From Quercus robur (taxonomy: Eukaryota; Streptophyta; Magnoliopsida; Fagales; Fagaceae): a stretch of DNA of 64,000 nucleotides. Location: the NCBI RefSeq assembly GCF_932294415.1, contig NC_065535.1:29798782-29862781 (forward strand). The letters run 5' to 3'. The number at the start of each line of letters is the position of its first letter. Within the stretch, counting starts at the first letter, position 1. The notes beneath the pieces are model-generated. The model worked only from the letters and a program-made list of their open reading frames with translations, made no database searches and was not told the DNA's origin. Both the position numbers and the translations under genes were made by a program. Positions 32,442-43,246 of the stretch are shown piece by piece.

Positions 32442-33537
32442 TGTAATATCCCGCACCTCTAACCCCAATAATTAAGTATGTCTATATCATTTCATTAATT
32501 AATGATAATCAAGTAGTATTTTAAGTAAATGGAAATTTAGGAATAAAAGAGGACACTTAAATTATGTGGAAGGAAAAAAAGGGTGCCATTGCATAAAATT
32601 TTAAAGAATAAGGACTTTGTTCAATTAGGCAGGAAATTGGGAACTAATTTGCAATTAAGTAGTAAGTTTCCAAGTCATGACACCTCTTCCTATTCTTCTT
32701 GTCAAGTCCTGCTTTTCTCATGCCATAACCTGCCTTAGTTGACGCCACCTCCCTCTTGGCTCTTGCCACCTCATGCTTCCTTATGTCCACCTCCTACTTT
32801 GTCATGCAACCATGTTGTTTCACTTACCAAAATGATTCCTTTGCTGTCTATTTCGACCAGAAAATTTGAAGAGAGATAGAGGGAACTCTTATGAGATAAA
32901 CCTAAAGAAAATGAGCCAATTTGATATTCAACCCAAGTCCAAAACTGATTCTAATATCAATTTTGTGTAAGTAATGCTTCCATGGAATTGTTTGCCTTGG
33001 CTGTGCATATCTGTTGTTATGTGATTCAATATTTAAGTATCCTTGTTGGAATTCCATGATTTAAGTAGTTTCAACTTCAATTGCTAAAGACATAATGTAA
33101 AATTGGACAGTTCATGCATAAAAATACGCAAACCTATTTTGAATTGGATTGTAGTTTATATTTGATCTTTTGGAAGGAATCTGTTTTCACATTCTATCCT
33201 TTCCAGCTATGTTGTTTGAGCTGTATAGCTACTTCAAGACTTCTTTCATTGATTTGCAATTCAATCAATTGATCTTTTAATCATGTTTCATTGATAACAC
33301 ATGTAATCGACATATTATGACATTAATGATCTTTCTATGCTCTTTTGACTATGCATCTCATTTCTAGGCTTGGAATAGAACCTAAAGGTCTTAGTAATGA
33401 ACATAAAGAACTTGAGAATAATTAATAAAGAATTATAAAGAGTGATATAAATGGAGCCACTCAATAGTTTTTATGTATGTACAGACGATATTAGAGAAGT
33501 ATAATTTAATTGTGAAGACACGTAGTCAAGTAGACTT

Positions 33538-33548
33538 CGATCTTCTTC

Positions 33549-33596
<48 letters not shown>

Positions 33597-33744
33597 ACAA
33601 TATAGAAATTCTATTCTAACCTAATCTAAGTGTATATATGTGTAAAGTTCCCTCCTAAACTTGAACCCCGGTCCTTACCTCCACACCCCATAAGCACTTA
33701 TATTTGTGGAATGACTATCGCGCCAAAGTTGCGCGGTGGTCATG
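33538..33744 (-). mobile_element. tRNA-derived SINE with target duplications
   Basis: Minus strand begins CCATGACCACCGCGCAACTT, has a box A-like GGCGCGATAGTCA and box B-like GGGGTTCAAGTTT, and ends in a long A tail (T run at about 33549-33592 on plus). It is flanked by the direct repeat GTCAAGTAGACTT at 33525-33537 and 33745-33757. Confidence 0.8.
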
Positions 33745-33821
33745 GTCAAGTAGACTTAATTATATGATATTTGCCTTGTAATTTAAAGTTATGATTATCT
33801 CTTACCTTCCTCTATAAATAT

Positions 33822-33926
33822 TGTTGGTGCAAACACAATAATAATGGATATAACACAAAGAAAAATTGAATAATATTTCTGAATATTATTTATTTGAAGA
33901 GAAAAATTACACAACACTATTTGGAT
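33822..33926 (-). repeat. 105-bp remnant of Copia 3' LTR
   Basis: Near identical to 37119-37223, both reading TGTTGGTGCAAACACAATAA to CACTATTTGGAT on the plus strand. Similarity stops abruptly at the integrase side, marking a deletion joint. Confidence 0.8.
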
Positions 33927-34791
33927 CTAGGTTCTATTTCAAAATTTTCTTGATTTTGTTAATGAGAAGTAGAAGAACTAGGTTGTGACCAAATATTTTC
34001 TTCACCTCCACTATTTTTCAATTTATAAGGAATTTTTTTTTTCATGAAAAATTGTATCATCAGATTCAAAAATTATTTTGTTTTCAAGATCAAAAAATCT
34101 ATAGGCTGTACCATTAATTGCATAGCCAAGAAAATCACAAGTAGCAACTCTTATAGTAAGCCTTACATAAGCAAGACAACTCCATACTCTCAAATATCCC
34201 AAATTTGGCTTATGTCCTTTCTACATCTCAAAGGGTGTGGTATGTGACTTTTTATGTGGCACCCTATTCAAAACATGACATGTAGTTAAAACAACTTCAC
34301 CCCAAAAATGTAAAAGTACACTAAATTCAATTAACATGACATTTTTTAACTCAATTAAAGTTCTATTTTTTCTTTTAGCCACACGCCTTTAGAAGCAGGT
34401 GAATATGGTGCAATAGTTTCATGGATAATTCCCAAAGATTGAACAAATTGGTTGAATGCACTTGATTCATACTCACAGCCTCTATCACTTCTTATTCTTT
34501 TTATTTTTCTACTGAATTGATTTTCAACTTCTTTTAAAAAATCTTGAAATTTTTCAAAAGTATCACTTTTATTTTTCAACAAATAAACAGTTGTATATTT
34601 TGAAAAATCATCAATAAAAGTGATAATATATCTATTTTCTCCATGAGTTAAAATTTCCTCAAATTCACATAAATCAGAGTGAATTAACTCAAGCAATTCG
34701 GTATTTCTAACAACACTTTTATGGGGCCTTTTTTAATCTTAGCTGGACTACAAGTTTCACATTTTTCAAAAGCTTTTGATAGCCCTGGAAT

Positions 34792-35632
34792 TAGGGGTGT
34801 CCACAGATCGGTCAGACTCGGGTTGAAGGTCAACCCATGACTCAACCCAATCACATCGAGTGTTGGAGTATGTCACCCACTGTCGATCGACAATCATCAG
34901 GTCTTCGACTACTGTTTGCCTTTGGGTTTATAGACGAATTCGGTCAGGCTAGCGGTTGGCTTTAGATCTACAACCAAAAAAAAAAAACCCAAACACAGTA
35001 CAATGCACAACATCAAATCGCACCATAACCACCACTATAGCCACCTCACCATACTCATATTACCCATGGCCAATTGCTGCACTCACAGTACCAGAAAATT
35101 GTAGAAGTGATAAGCTAGAGTAAGTGACAATAGAAAGGGATAAGACTGATGAGTTGTGTTTTATTTCAAAGAGAATGATGATAAAGGAACTCACACTTGC
35201 AAATGAGAAGAATTTCGTTTTTAGCTTTTGATTTCAAAGAGAAATCCCAAGAGTCAAAGCTTCAGATCAGAGGTAATGTTTGATAAGGATAATATATAAG
35301 TTTAAAAAATTATGAGACAAGTTTGCATAGAAAAAGGGAATGGAATAGATAAGGCTTCAATACGTGTCAGCCATGCAAAGAGCTAGAATTTTAAAAGCCA
35401 ATCAAGTAGAGATACCTGTTAAACATGTAGAAAAAGTTATTTAACTCACAAGCCTTGGTTGATTCGATTATAGGTTGCAAATATACAAATCTGACATCCG
35501 AACCAAATATCATCGAATTTAAATGTCTATACTCGTATCCAATTGAAACTTATTCGGAGTCGACCCATATTTGACCAGGTCGAGTCGGTTCGAACGGTTT
35601 TGGTCAAGTCTAGATTGGTTTGGACACACCTA
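34792..35632. mobile_element. Non-autonomous hAT element inside the Copia element (841 bp)
   Basis: Ends TAGGGGTGTCCA and TGGACACACCTA are inverted repeats with one mismatch; flanks CCTGGAAT (34784-34791) and CTTGGAAT (35633-35640) match at 7 of 8. It separates the Copia integrase from the protease region. End sequence resembles the hAT in OPT exon 3, so both may belong to one superfamily group. Confidence 0.8.
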
Positions 35633-37118
35633 CTTGGAATTAATCTTAAACTACTCATGATTCCCACATATCTACTATTTATATGACAAAAACTAGCATG
35701 CAAAAAATTAATAGAAGAAAGCATATAAACTGAACAGGTAGATGCTTTATTATTCTCAACATTTGATTTAAACATTTCATCACAAGCATAACACTTGCCC
35801 ATAAATAAACCCTTTTTAGTGATTACATAATTATCAGATTCCATAGTCTGCTTGAAGCCAGCCTTGTTAAGCAAAAAACTTGACATCAAATTCTTCCTCA
35901 TGGACGAAGTGTAAAGCACATCTTTCAAAGCTAGCACACGTCCAAATTTGAATTTCAAATCAACCTCACCACTCCCAAGAACCTTGGTTTTGCTAGAGTC
36001 AGCAAGCATAATTTTTTTTCCTTTTTCAAAGAGTGTACAACTTGAATCAATCTTTGTCATAGCAGACATGCCTATTAGCACTAGAATCTGGCCACCACCC
36101 TTCAACATATTGCACCATATTAATGTCTATAATTATAGCCATTAAAAGTTCTTCAATTACTTTAGCCTGCGAAACAGATTTATGTTTTCGAAATTTGCAA
36201 AATCAAACAATATGTTTACTCTTGCCACAGACAAAACAAGATCTATTAAATTGATCTTGTGAAAGGGGTCATTGGTTCTTCTTATTATTTTTATTCAGGT
36301 TTCTCCTTCCTTGAGGTCTATTATTATTTTTGAAAACTCTCTTTTTAGGCTTCAATTGACCATTTCTAGGAAAATGATTTTTGGGCATATTATTATTGGC
36401 AAAAATAAGGTTTACCTTTGTGATGGAATTGCCATTACTCTCTTGTGTCATGAGTGCATCTTGTCCTCTAGCCCCCTCCTCCACACAGATGCGTGTAATC
36501 AAAGTCTCCAAGAATGCCTCCTTTTGTTTGTGCCGCAAAGTCTTTTGAAACTCCCTCCAAGATTGTGTTAGTTAATCAACTATGTCAGCTACCACCAAAT
36601 TATCTCCAATCTTTATGCTTTCAGATCTCAATTCTACCACAATCATCTAGAAGTCTTGTGCTTGATCCACCAATGATTTTTCATCCACCATTTGGTAATG
36701 GAAAAATCTACTAGTAGCATACTTCTTTGAACTGGCCTCCTCGGTATCGTACTTGCTTTGTAAAGCTTAATTTCTAAATTTTCTTGGCAAAATTATAACT
36801 TGTATCATAATAGTCATAGAAATGATCAGTAAGACAATTCAAAAGATAAGAGCGACAATTGTATTCATCTTTTGTGTACTTATCTATTTTTGCTTGATGG
36901 AGACGAAGTTCTTCCTTACTCATCTTATTGGTGCAAACCTTGGAAGGATTCTTTTTAGTGAGGATGTACGCAACTTTGAGAAGACTCAAGTAGAAGATGA
37001 CATTTCCTTTCTACCTCTTGAAGTGGGCACCCTTAAAGTGAAAGGGCTTGTTGAGATCTCCAACAATATCATTTGGTTTCTTTTGTGTAAATTCCATGTG
37101 TTCGAATCTCCTTAAAAT

Positions 37119-37223
37119 TGTTGGTGCAAACACAATAATAATGAAAATAACACAAAGAGAAACTAAATAATACTTCTGAATATTATTGATTTGAAGAGAA
37201 AAATTACACAACACTATTTGGAT
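37119..37223 (-). repeat. U5-side end of Copia 5' LTR, matching the 3' remnant
   Basis: Same length as 33822-33926 with a few substitutions. LTR-like sequence continues upward past 37223 (TATA-type region at about 37500). Confidence 0.75.
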
Positions 37224-40200
37224 TAAGGCGCTACATTCACTCTTTTTAAAGAGATTCAAACCCTTGATTGACTAATCTTTACAACTGGTGCAAACCTTCT
37301 CTGACTTATCTCCCCCAGGATATAATAACCCAACAAATGTCATATGGCTAAAACAACATCTGCCCAAAGTGTTCAAGCCCAAAACTCCATCAGAAATAAC
37401 ACCCTTCCTTACCAAGAACCTCTCTATTTTTTAGTGTATAAAAATGCTTGTAATTGCTGAATTTTTTGGTGTATATTGGAAATTAGTCTAAATGAGTCTA
37501 TTTATAGGCTTAATGGGTCTCACGATATTATACCCAAATTAGCTTGATTAATTAGGTCCATAATTATGATGATGTGGGTGTTACAAGATTAATTGCTGGA
37601 TATAAATCTGGTAGGCTAGAATTACACAATTAATAGATGAGATAAGGAGTTTCTGAAGAATGTAAAGGCCTAAACAACTAGTCCATCATTAAGGAGTTTT
37701 TGGCACCTCCTCCCTTCATCTCTTTCTTGTGCACGTATTTAGCCCAATATCTGAATCAATACATATTAGCTCATTATTCACCACAATTAAAAAGAATAAA
37801 ATAGTCTCTCTCCTTTTCAATATGAGATTAAATATTTTCATTAACTCCTTATCGTCCTTATTATCTCCCACATCTTTACATTTATATTGTCATATAAATT
37901 CATTTTAATTAAATAATATTAAAATGCTCCAATAAATACTTTTACATAACAATTCATTGAACTTTGAAAAGAACTGTGGTAGAAAGCATCTGGTACCCAG
38001 TGCCTTAATGAACCCGAAATTTTGTAAATTGAACTGTCATTTTAATAAGTATAATATGGATTATAAATACAATTTATATGGTAAATTCTAAGAAAGTTTT
38101 TAATCTTAAGAATTTATTTGGAATTTCTACTTCTTATAACCTTTGATTTGTGCCTGTTTTCCATGTGGGTTAACTCATATGAAATATGAAACCAAAACTT
38201 ATAAGATTCAGCTTTGAAGAGTGTGAAAATATTTATTTTCATGTGCTGGTTGAAGCTAAGTCCTTGTTTTAAGTTTTAAGTATAACCCTAAATGACTATA
38301 AGAAATTGGTTTGCAATGACTGAGTTCTATGCTACCTTATGGCTGCCCAGCCCTAAAGTTGCTTAATTAAGAATGACTTGTTAATACAATGCTATTTGGT
38401 TATTTAGAAAATGTCATTTCAGAACAATTCATTTACCTTGCATTTGATAGACAATTTGTAAAACCTAATGAATTCTTAAACCCTTGCATTTGAATTGAAT
38501 GTGTTTCCTTCATTATATGATTGGAACATAAACAAGAATATAATGATTTTTCCTTGGTTATGTGAATCATGTTGTTTGATATATGTATCTTGTGTTCTAG
38601 GAACCTATTGAGATGGGATTAGGGTTTACATGATTTTTGAGAGTTAGGTTTTAAGATGTATCTATAAGTCAATGCTTAAGTTAGAATTAATAGTAACAAG
38701 TTTTAATAATTGGTTTAGGTGTTACTAGCACTCAAGTCTAAGCACCTTTGACTTTAGGCTCTCAGTTCCTCTGCTTTCAGGTAAGAGATAAGTGATATGG
38801 GCATTTGATAAGTCATGAGGTTATTTTAAAAAGATTAGTATGGATTAAAAGGTTTTGAATAGAGATATTACATACAGTCATGTTCTAGACACAAATATGT
38901 TTGTGATGCTTACAAAATATAAAGTATATGATTGAAGCATATTGATATTATTACTTATTTCACAAACATGACATTCAAAGAAAATAATGAAAATGCAATA
39001 ATTATGAAATGTTATGTAAAAGTATGAATTTCAATATGATGTATAAGTATGAAATATTTTCGGGTTATGTCCTCTAGTATGATTTGAACTGGCCAGTAGG
39101 GGTTAAATTACTGGATTTCCATGAAAAATGTTATGTGATTGGCCATTGAAAGTGATGATGACTCTGTTGTACCCGCCCTTATTGAGAACGGTCAACTTGT
39201 GGAGGATGCCAACCGACCCCTATGGTTGATGATCTATGTTATGATATGATCTCAGGAATCCCTAGCATTGCGGAAAATGCTGGATGCTTGGCACAATGTG
39301 CTGGAAGCCTCCCAAATTTGTAAATACTTATCAGACATGGACTAACCAATATATATATTATTTATGAACATCTATGTTATTTTATGATCATGAGAGAATG
39401 ATTTTGTTGAAATGCATTATGAGCATAATGAAAAGTTAAAAACTCTCATGAAAAGAAGTTGCTTCTAATGAAAAGAAAAGTTGTTTTTTAAAGTTCTATT
39501 GTGCTTTAAAGATAAAGTTTATGATGAAAGGTTTTAGTGTTCTTTAAAGATAAAGTTTTAGATAAAATGTTTTGGTTTACATGCACTCTTATTAAATTCT
39601 TGTGTAACTTACCCTTACTGAGCTGTGTAGCTTACTCCTTCCACTCTTTCAGTCAATGGATTTTATTATGGAGCAAAAGGAGCCTTAGTCGAGTTTTGGA
39701 AAAAGCTAGTTTTAGTTTTAAAAGTTTAGCTCCCTATTTTGGCAGTTTGATGTTTAGCTTTCTAGTGTTGTGTATTTTAGGATCTTCTTATAAGAGCTGT
39801 ATATTTTAATGTAATTAGAAATGTATTATGTGAAAGCAAGGAATTTGAATAACTAGTGGATTATGTTATCCCTTGAGTACAATGTAGATGCTCTAAATAT
39901 CAAGTGAAATATTATATCAAGAAAGTAAAGAAATAAGAATGAAAATAAAAAAAGGAAATCTTTTGTTTAAAAGTTTAGTTGGTTCTTGTTAATATCAGGT
40001 TCAAACTTAATATTAGCATGTTGACCATGGTCACAAATACAGTATCAGATTTGGGTCATGACAATGATTCCCAGCAAATAAAAGAAATGTTCCATATAAT
40101 CATCCTAATTTAATGGTTTTAGGAATTAATTTTCAAATGAACTTGTCTGAGGTACATTGGTAGAGAAAGGACTGTGTAAGAAAAGTGTACAACCAGGCAA

Positions 40201-40298
40201 CCATGGTTTCTATTTTTGATATGTGAGGTAAAGTTGACCTACACTGCCAAACTCGACTAAACTTTAACATGTTTTGGTTTTGACCATATCAGGGGTTA

Positions 40299-40605
40299 TC
40301 TATACTATTATTTAAGGGGTTTCTCCTGTTTGGATTCCTCATTTTTTAGTTCAAAAATGCATCTATACCCTTATCTTTAAGTAGAGACAAAATTAAGACA
40401 ATCCGATAAAAATGCAACTCTAACTCCCACTAAAATATTGTCTAAAAAATAGGACCACTTTCCTGTTAATTTTCAAATTGCTTTATCCACTTATAAATTA
40501 GATTTACAAAATAAAAATTATATATATAATAAAAACACAGAGTTTTTTTTTTCCCAAAAAAAAAGAAGGTTTATTACACGCGCGAAGCACGTGTGATGAG
40601 GCTAG
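40299..40605 (+). mobile_element. Short non-autonomous Helitron (307 bp)
   Basis: Begins TCTATACTATTATTTAAGGG, the common plant Helitron 5' end, and finishes with a hairpin ACACGCGCGAAGCACGTGT (40576-40594) followed by GATGAGGCTAG. The CTAG end lies between A (40298) and T (40606), the usual AT insertion site, with no target duplication. Confidence 0.85.
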
Positions 40606-40983
40606 TCCTATTACAATTTGGCTTCAACAATTGAATTTAGCATCTCAATCACCCAACCAATCATTAAGTTATTAATTCTGAATTGTAGGACAAACAAAAC
40701 AAATTAATCTCATTTAAGATGTCTATTGTAAAATTTTATACTTGAAGATCAATATTACAAACGATCTATATCTATATTATTGTAAAGTATTAAAGTGAAA
40801 GATCAATAAATGATCCAAGATATATTTTAATTGCACTTTTATTTTATCAAATACACCAAATGTAGATCTATTTCAAAAGGATATTTAAAAACTACTTCCA
40901 ACTTGTTTGAAACTAATCCAAATTTCATTTTTGAATTTATTTTTAATCTAGTTATAAAATTCGATGTATATTTATATCATATT

Positions 40984-41786
40984 TATAGGGGGGTGAGTTT
41001 GAGCACTCCTTCTATTGGACGAATGGTCTCAAGCCTAACTGGCCCAATACAATAAATTTTTAGAGAATGGGTTTAAGAACTAGGTCTTAGTCTGAACCAC
41101 AATCACTGGACACAGTTAGATGCGGGCTGAGCAATAAGGAAATGGATTAAAGTGTGGGGCTCTGTCCTCGGGCGTTTCGTCCGAGGAACTTAGTATTCTT
41201 CTTCTTCTACTTTCGGTACTAGGTTACGGCGGTTTTCAAGACCATGCAGATTGACACCGCTTTCTCCCTTTTCTCTCTTCCTACTCTTTTTGCGCGATCT
41301 CCCCATCTTGGAGGGTCTCTCACATTATATACTTCTTTCCAGTCGATCTTGACCCTCCACTTGTTTATCGTGCAGGTCATCACTCGAGTGCTCATCCCAT
41401 CAGCCACTTTCCCAAAACCCTCTGTGAGTTGCGGCAACCAAGGCCGTACTGTTCAGGGATCCTTTCCTCATTAATGCGGCCAGAACGTTAGTTGGGTGCA
41501 TTCAGTGTGAAGGTGACAGCTTCTCCTTGAATTGCTCTCATACCATACCTCCGTGTGTGTCCTTCTGTACTCGTCCTTTCTTCTGGGGGCGCTTTGGGAA
41601 GATGCCTTTGACGGCGTGCCGTCCTTTCCTTCTAGGGTCTGGAGTGCCGAGGACAAGATTGTCCTCGGCATCATCTCTAGGACGTTTGGGCTTTCTTCAT
41701 ACATCCTCGGGCATTTTTCCCTCCTCGGCGCGGGCCTTGGGCCTAGTACAAAGTGAGCCGGGGTTGCTAAGTTCCTTGGCCCCACA
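40984..41786 (-). mobile_element. Solo LTR of a Tat-like Gypsy family (803 bp)
   Basis: Reverse-strand homologue of the LTRs at 48920-49684 and 56955-57751, sharing blocks such as CCTCGGCATTCC-like, GGTTGCCGCAAC and TGGTTCAGACTAA (seen here in reverse complement). Flanked by the 5-bp duplication ATATT (40979-40983 and 41787-41791) with no interior, so it arose by recombination between LTRs. More diverged from the other two than they are from each other. Confidence 0.88.
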
Positions 41787-43246
41787 ATATTCTAATAAAA
41801 TTGGCTTGTTCTTTTGCATATATTTTCATAATGACTTGATTTCCATAACTTATTTAAAATATATATAAATATTAAAAAATTCATTGCATCTCAATAATAA
41901 AAATCACAATAAGAAACAATAACTAACTATATAGATAAGTCAATAAAATATCTTATTCTTCTTTTAGTAAAATAAAATAATCAAGGATGAAGATTTTGCA
42001 TACTCTAACAAATGTTATCCTTGCAATTTACAAACTTTTTGCCCATAATTAACAAAAAAATTCCAAAAGAAATATCGAAAATATTAAACTTAGGTATGAA
42101 CATTTGATGCCTTATTCATTCTTAAATGCACCTAAATGGATGCCATAGGATCATCCTTACTTGCAAATATTATGATCAAAACCCTTATCCTATTTTGTTA
42201 GATTCTGTCGTAACAACAAGAAATTTAACACTAATACACTTTTTTTTTTTTTTTTTTAAAAACCATTTTTTTTAAAGACAACATTGGTGTTTTTCATTAG
42301 TGAGAGAAAGATGGATAATTATTTCTAGTTGAGTTTTTTTTATAAAACTATCCTCTTTATATTTCTAATAGGAGGAAATAAAACAGTGAAATATAATGGT
42401 TGAATAAATCAAAATTTAATAGAGTGAGAGGGAGATTTTGATTATCAAAATAATCAAAGGGTAGGGCTTATACTAATATAATTAAAAATATAAGGTTTTT
42501 TTTTTTTTTTTTAGATAAGAGAGAAGATTTAGGGTATGTTTGGTGACAATTTTTTCCCTTATTTTCTGTTTACAAAAATAATTTTCTATTTTTGAGACTA
42601 AAAAACTTGTTTGGCAACAAAAAATGAACAAAAAACAAAAACTGTTCTCAAAACTCAATTTGTGAAGGAAAAAGAATACATGCAAAAGGTTTTTTTTTTT
42701 TCAGTTTCAAATTTTTAAAAGTCAATAAAAATACTTATTTAATTTAATGGATCTGTCTCATTTAATGAGTTAACATTAGAATTCAAATCCTAGTAACAAC
42801 TTATTTTAGTATTTTTTATTTTTTTTTTCAAAAAACTATTTTTTAATTTTCAACTAATCAAACATGTTTTTGATTTAAAAAATACAAAAAAATTATTTTT
42901 TCTTCATATTTCCAAAAATAAAATTTTAAAAATAAAAAAATAAAAACTATTACCAAACATAGTTAGTTTTTCACAACTCCTTTACTCCATTATACTAAAA
43001 AAAAAAGAAAAAGGCCTTTACAATCCTATAAGGCCTTAGTTTTAGGCCCACGCATTTGGAACCACAAAGTTGTGGACCTTCTCACGAAACCCAAAACAAA
43101 AACTTAGAAACTGTTGTCTTCTCAAATTCTCTCTTCTCTTCCCCTCTCTCTTCTGTCTGATCTCCCTTTTGTTAAACCCTTCTTCTCTTCAATCAAATTT
43201 TCTTTCTTTCTTGTTCCTTTGGTTTAGGCTTTAAAGTTAGGCATCT
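41787..43246. other. AT-rich spacer and upstream region of MTA
   Basis: Mostly AT-rich with homopolymer tracts (for example T run near 42240). The last 250 bases before the MTA start are CT-rich (TTCTCTCTTCTCTTCCCCTC), as in plant 5' leaders, and a GGCCCA site-II-like motif lies at 43045-43050. No other gene seen. Confidence 0.5.

Larger units (their letters stand above)
33822..37790 (-). mobile_element. Deleted Copia retrotransposon, minus strand
   Basis: Reading on the minus strand: 5' LTR ending at 37119 (upper end uncertain, taken as about 37790), with CCTATAAATAGACTC as probable TATA region; gag from 37097 (MEFTQKKPNDIVGDLN, later a zinc knuckle CFVCGKSKHIV near 36240 with a stop following); protease/GAG-pre-integrase (35640-36110: KTKVLGSGEVDLKFKFGRVL, LKDVLYTSSMRKNLMSSFLL); integrase core (34355-34696: HSDLCEF, FIDDFSKYTTVYLL, RSDRGCEYESSAF) and its C-terminal part down to about 34050. 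Reverse transcriptase and RNase H are absent: integrase runs straight into a 105-bp remnant of the 3' LTR at 33822-33926. A hAT element splits the coding region. Inactive. Confidence 0.75.
32442..40063 (+). mobile_element. Probable long Gypsy-type solo LTR, interrupted by a SINE and a Copia element
   Basis: Starts TGTAATATCCCG and ends TTTGGGTCATGACA, TG..CA ends typical of Tekay/Del-like Gypsy LTRs; flanks ACGAT and ATGAT match at 4 of 5 bases. The part at 37800-40063 shows landmarks of such LTRs: GGCCAGTAGGGG, the GCGGAAAATGCTGGATGCTTG stretch (near 39270) and TTACTGAGCTGTGTAGCTTA. Without the inserted Copia it would be about 4 kb. No gag-pol interior remains, so it looks like a solo LTR. 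Assignment is by pattern only. Confidence 0.5.

Noticed and set aside
33640..33744. tRNA gene on the minus strand
   Set aside because: Flanked by 13-bp target duplications and a poly-A tail, so it is a SINE.
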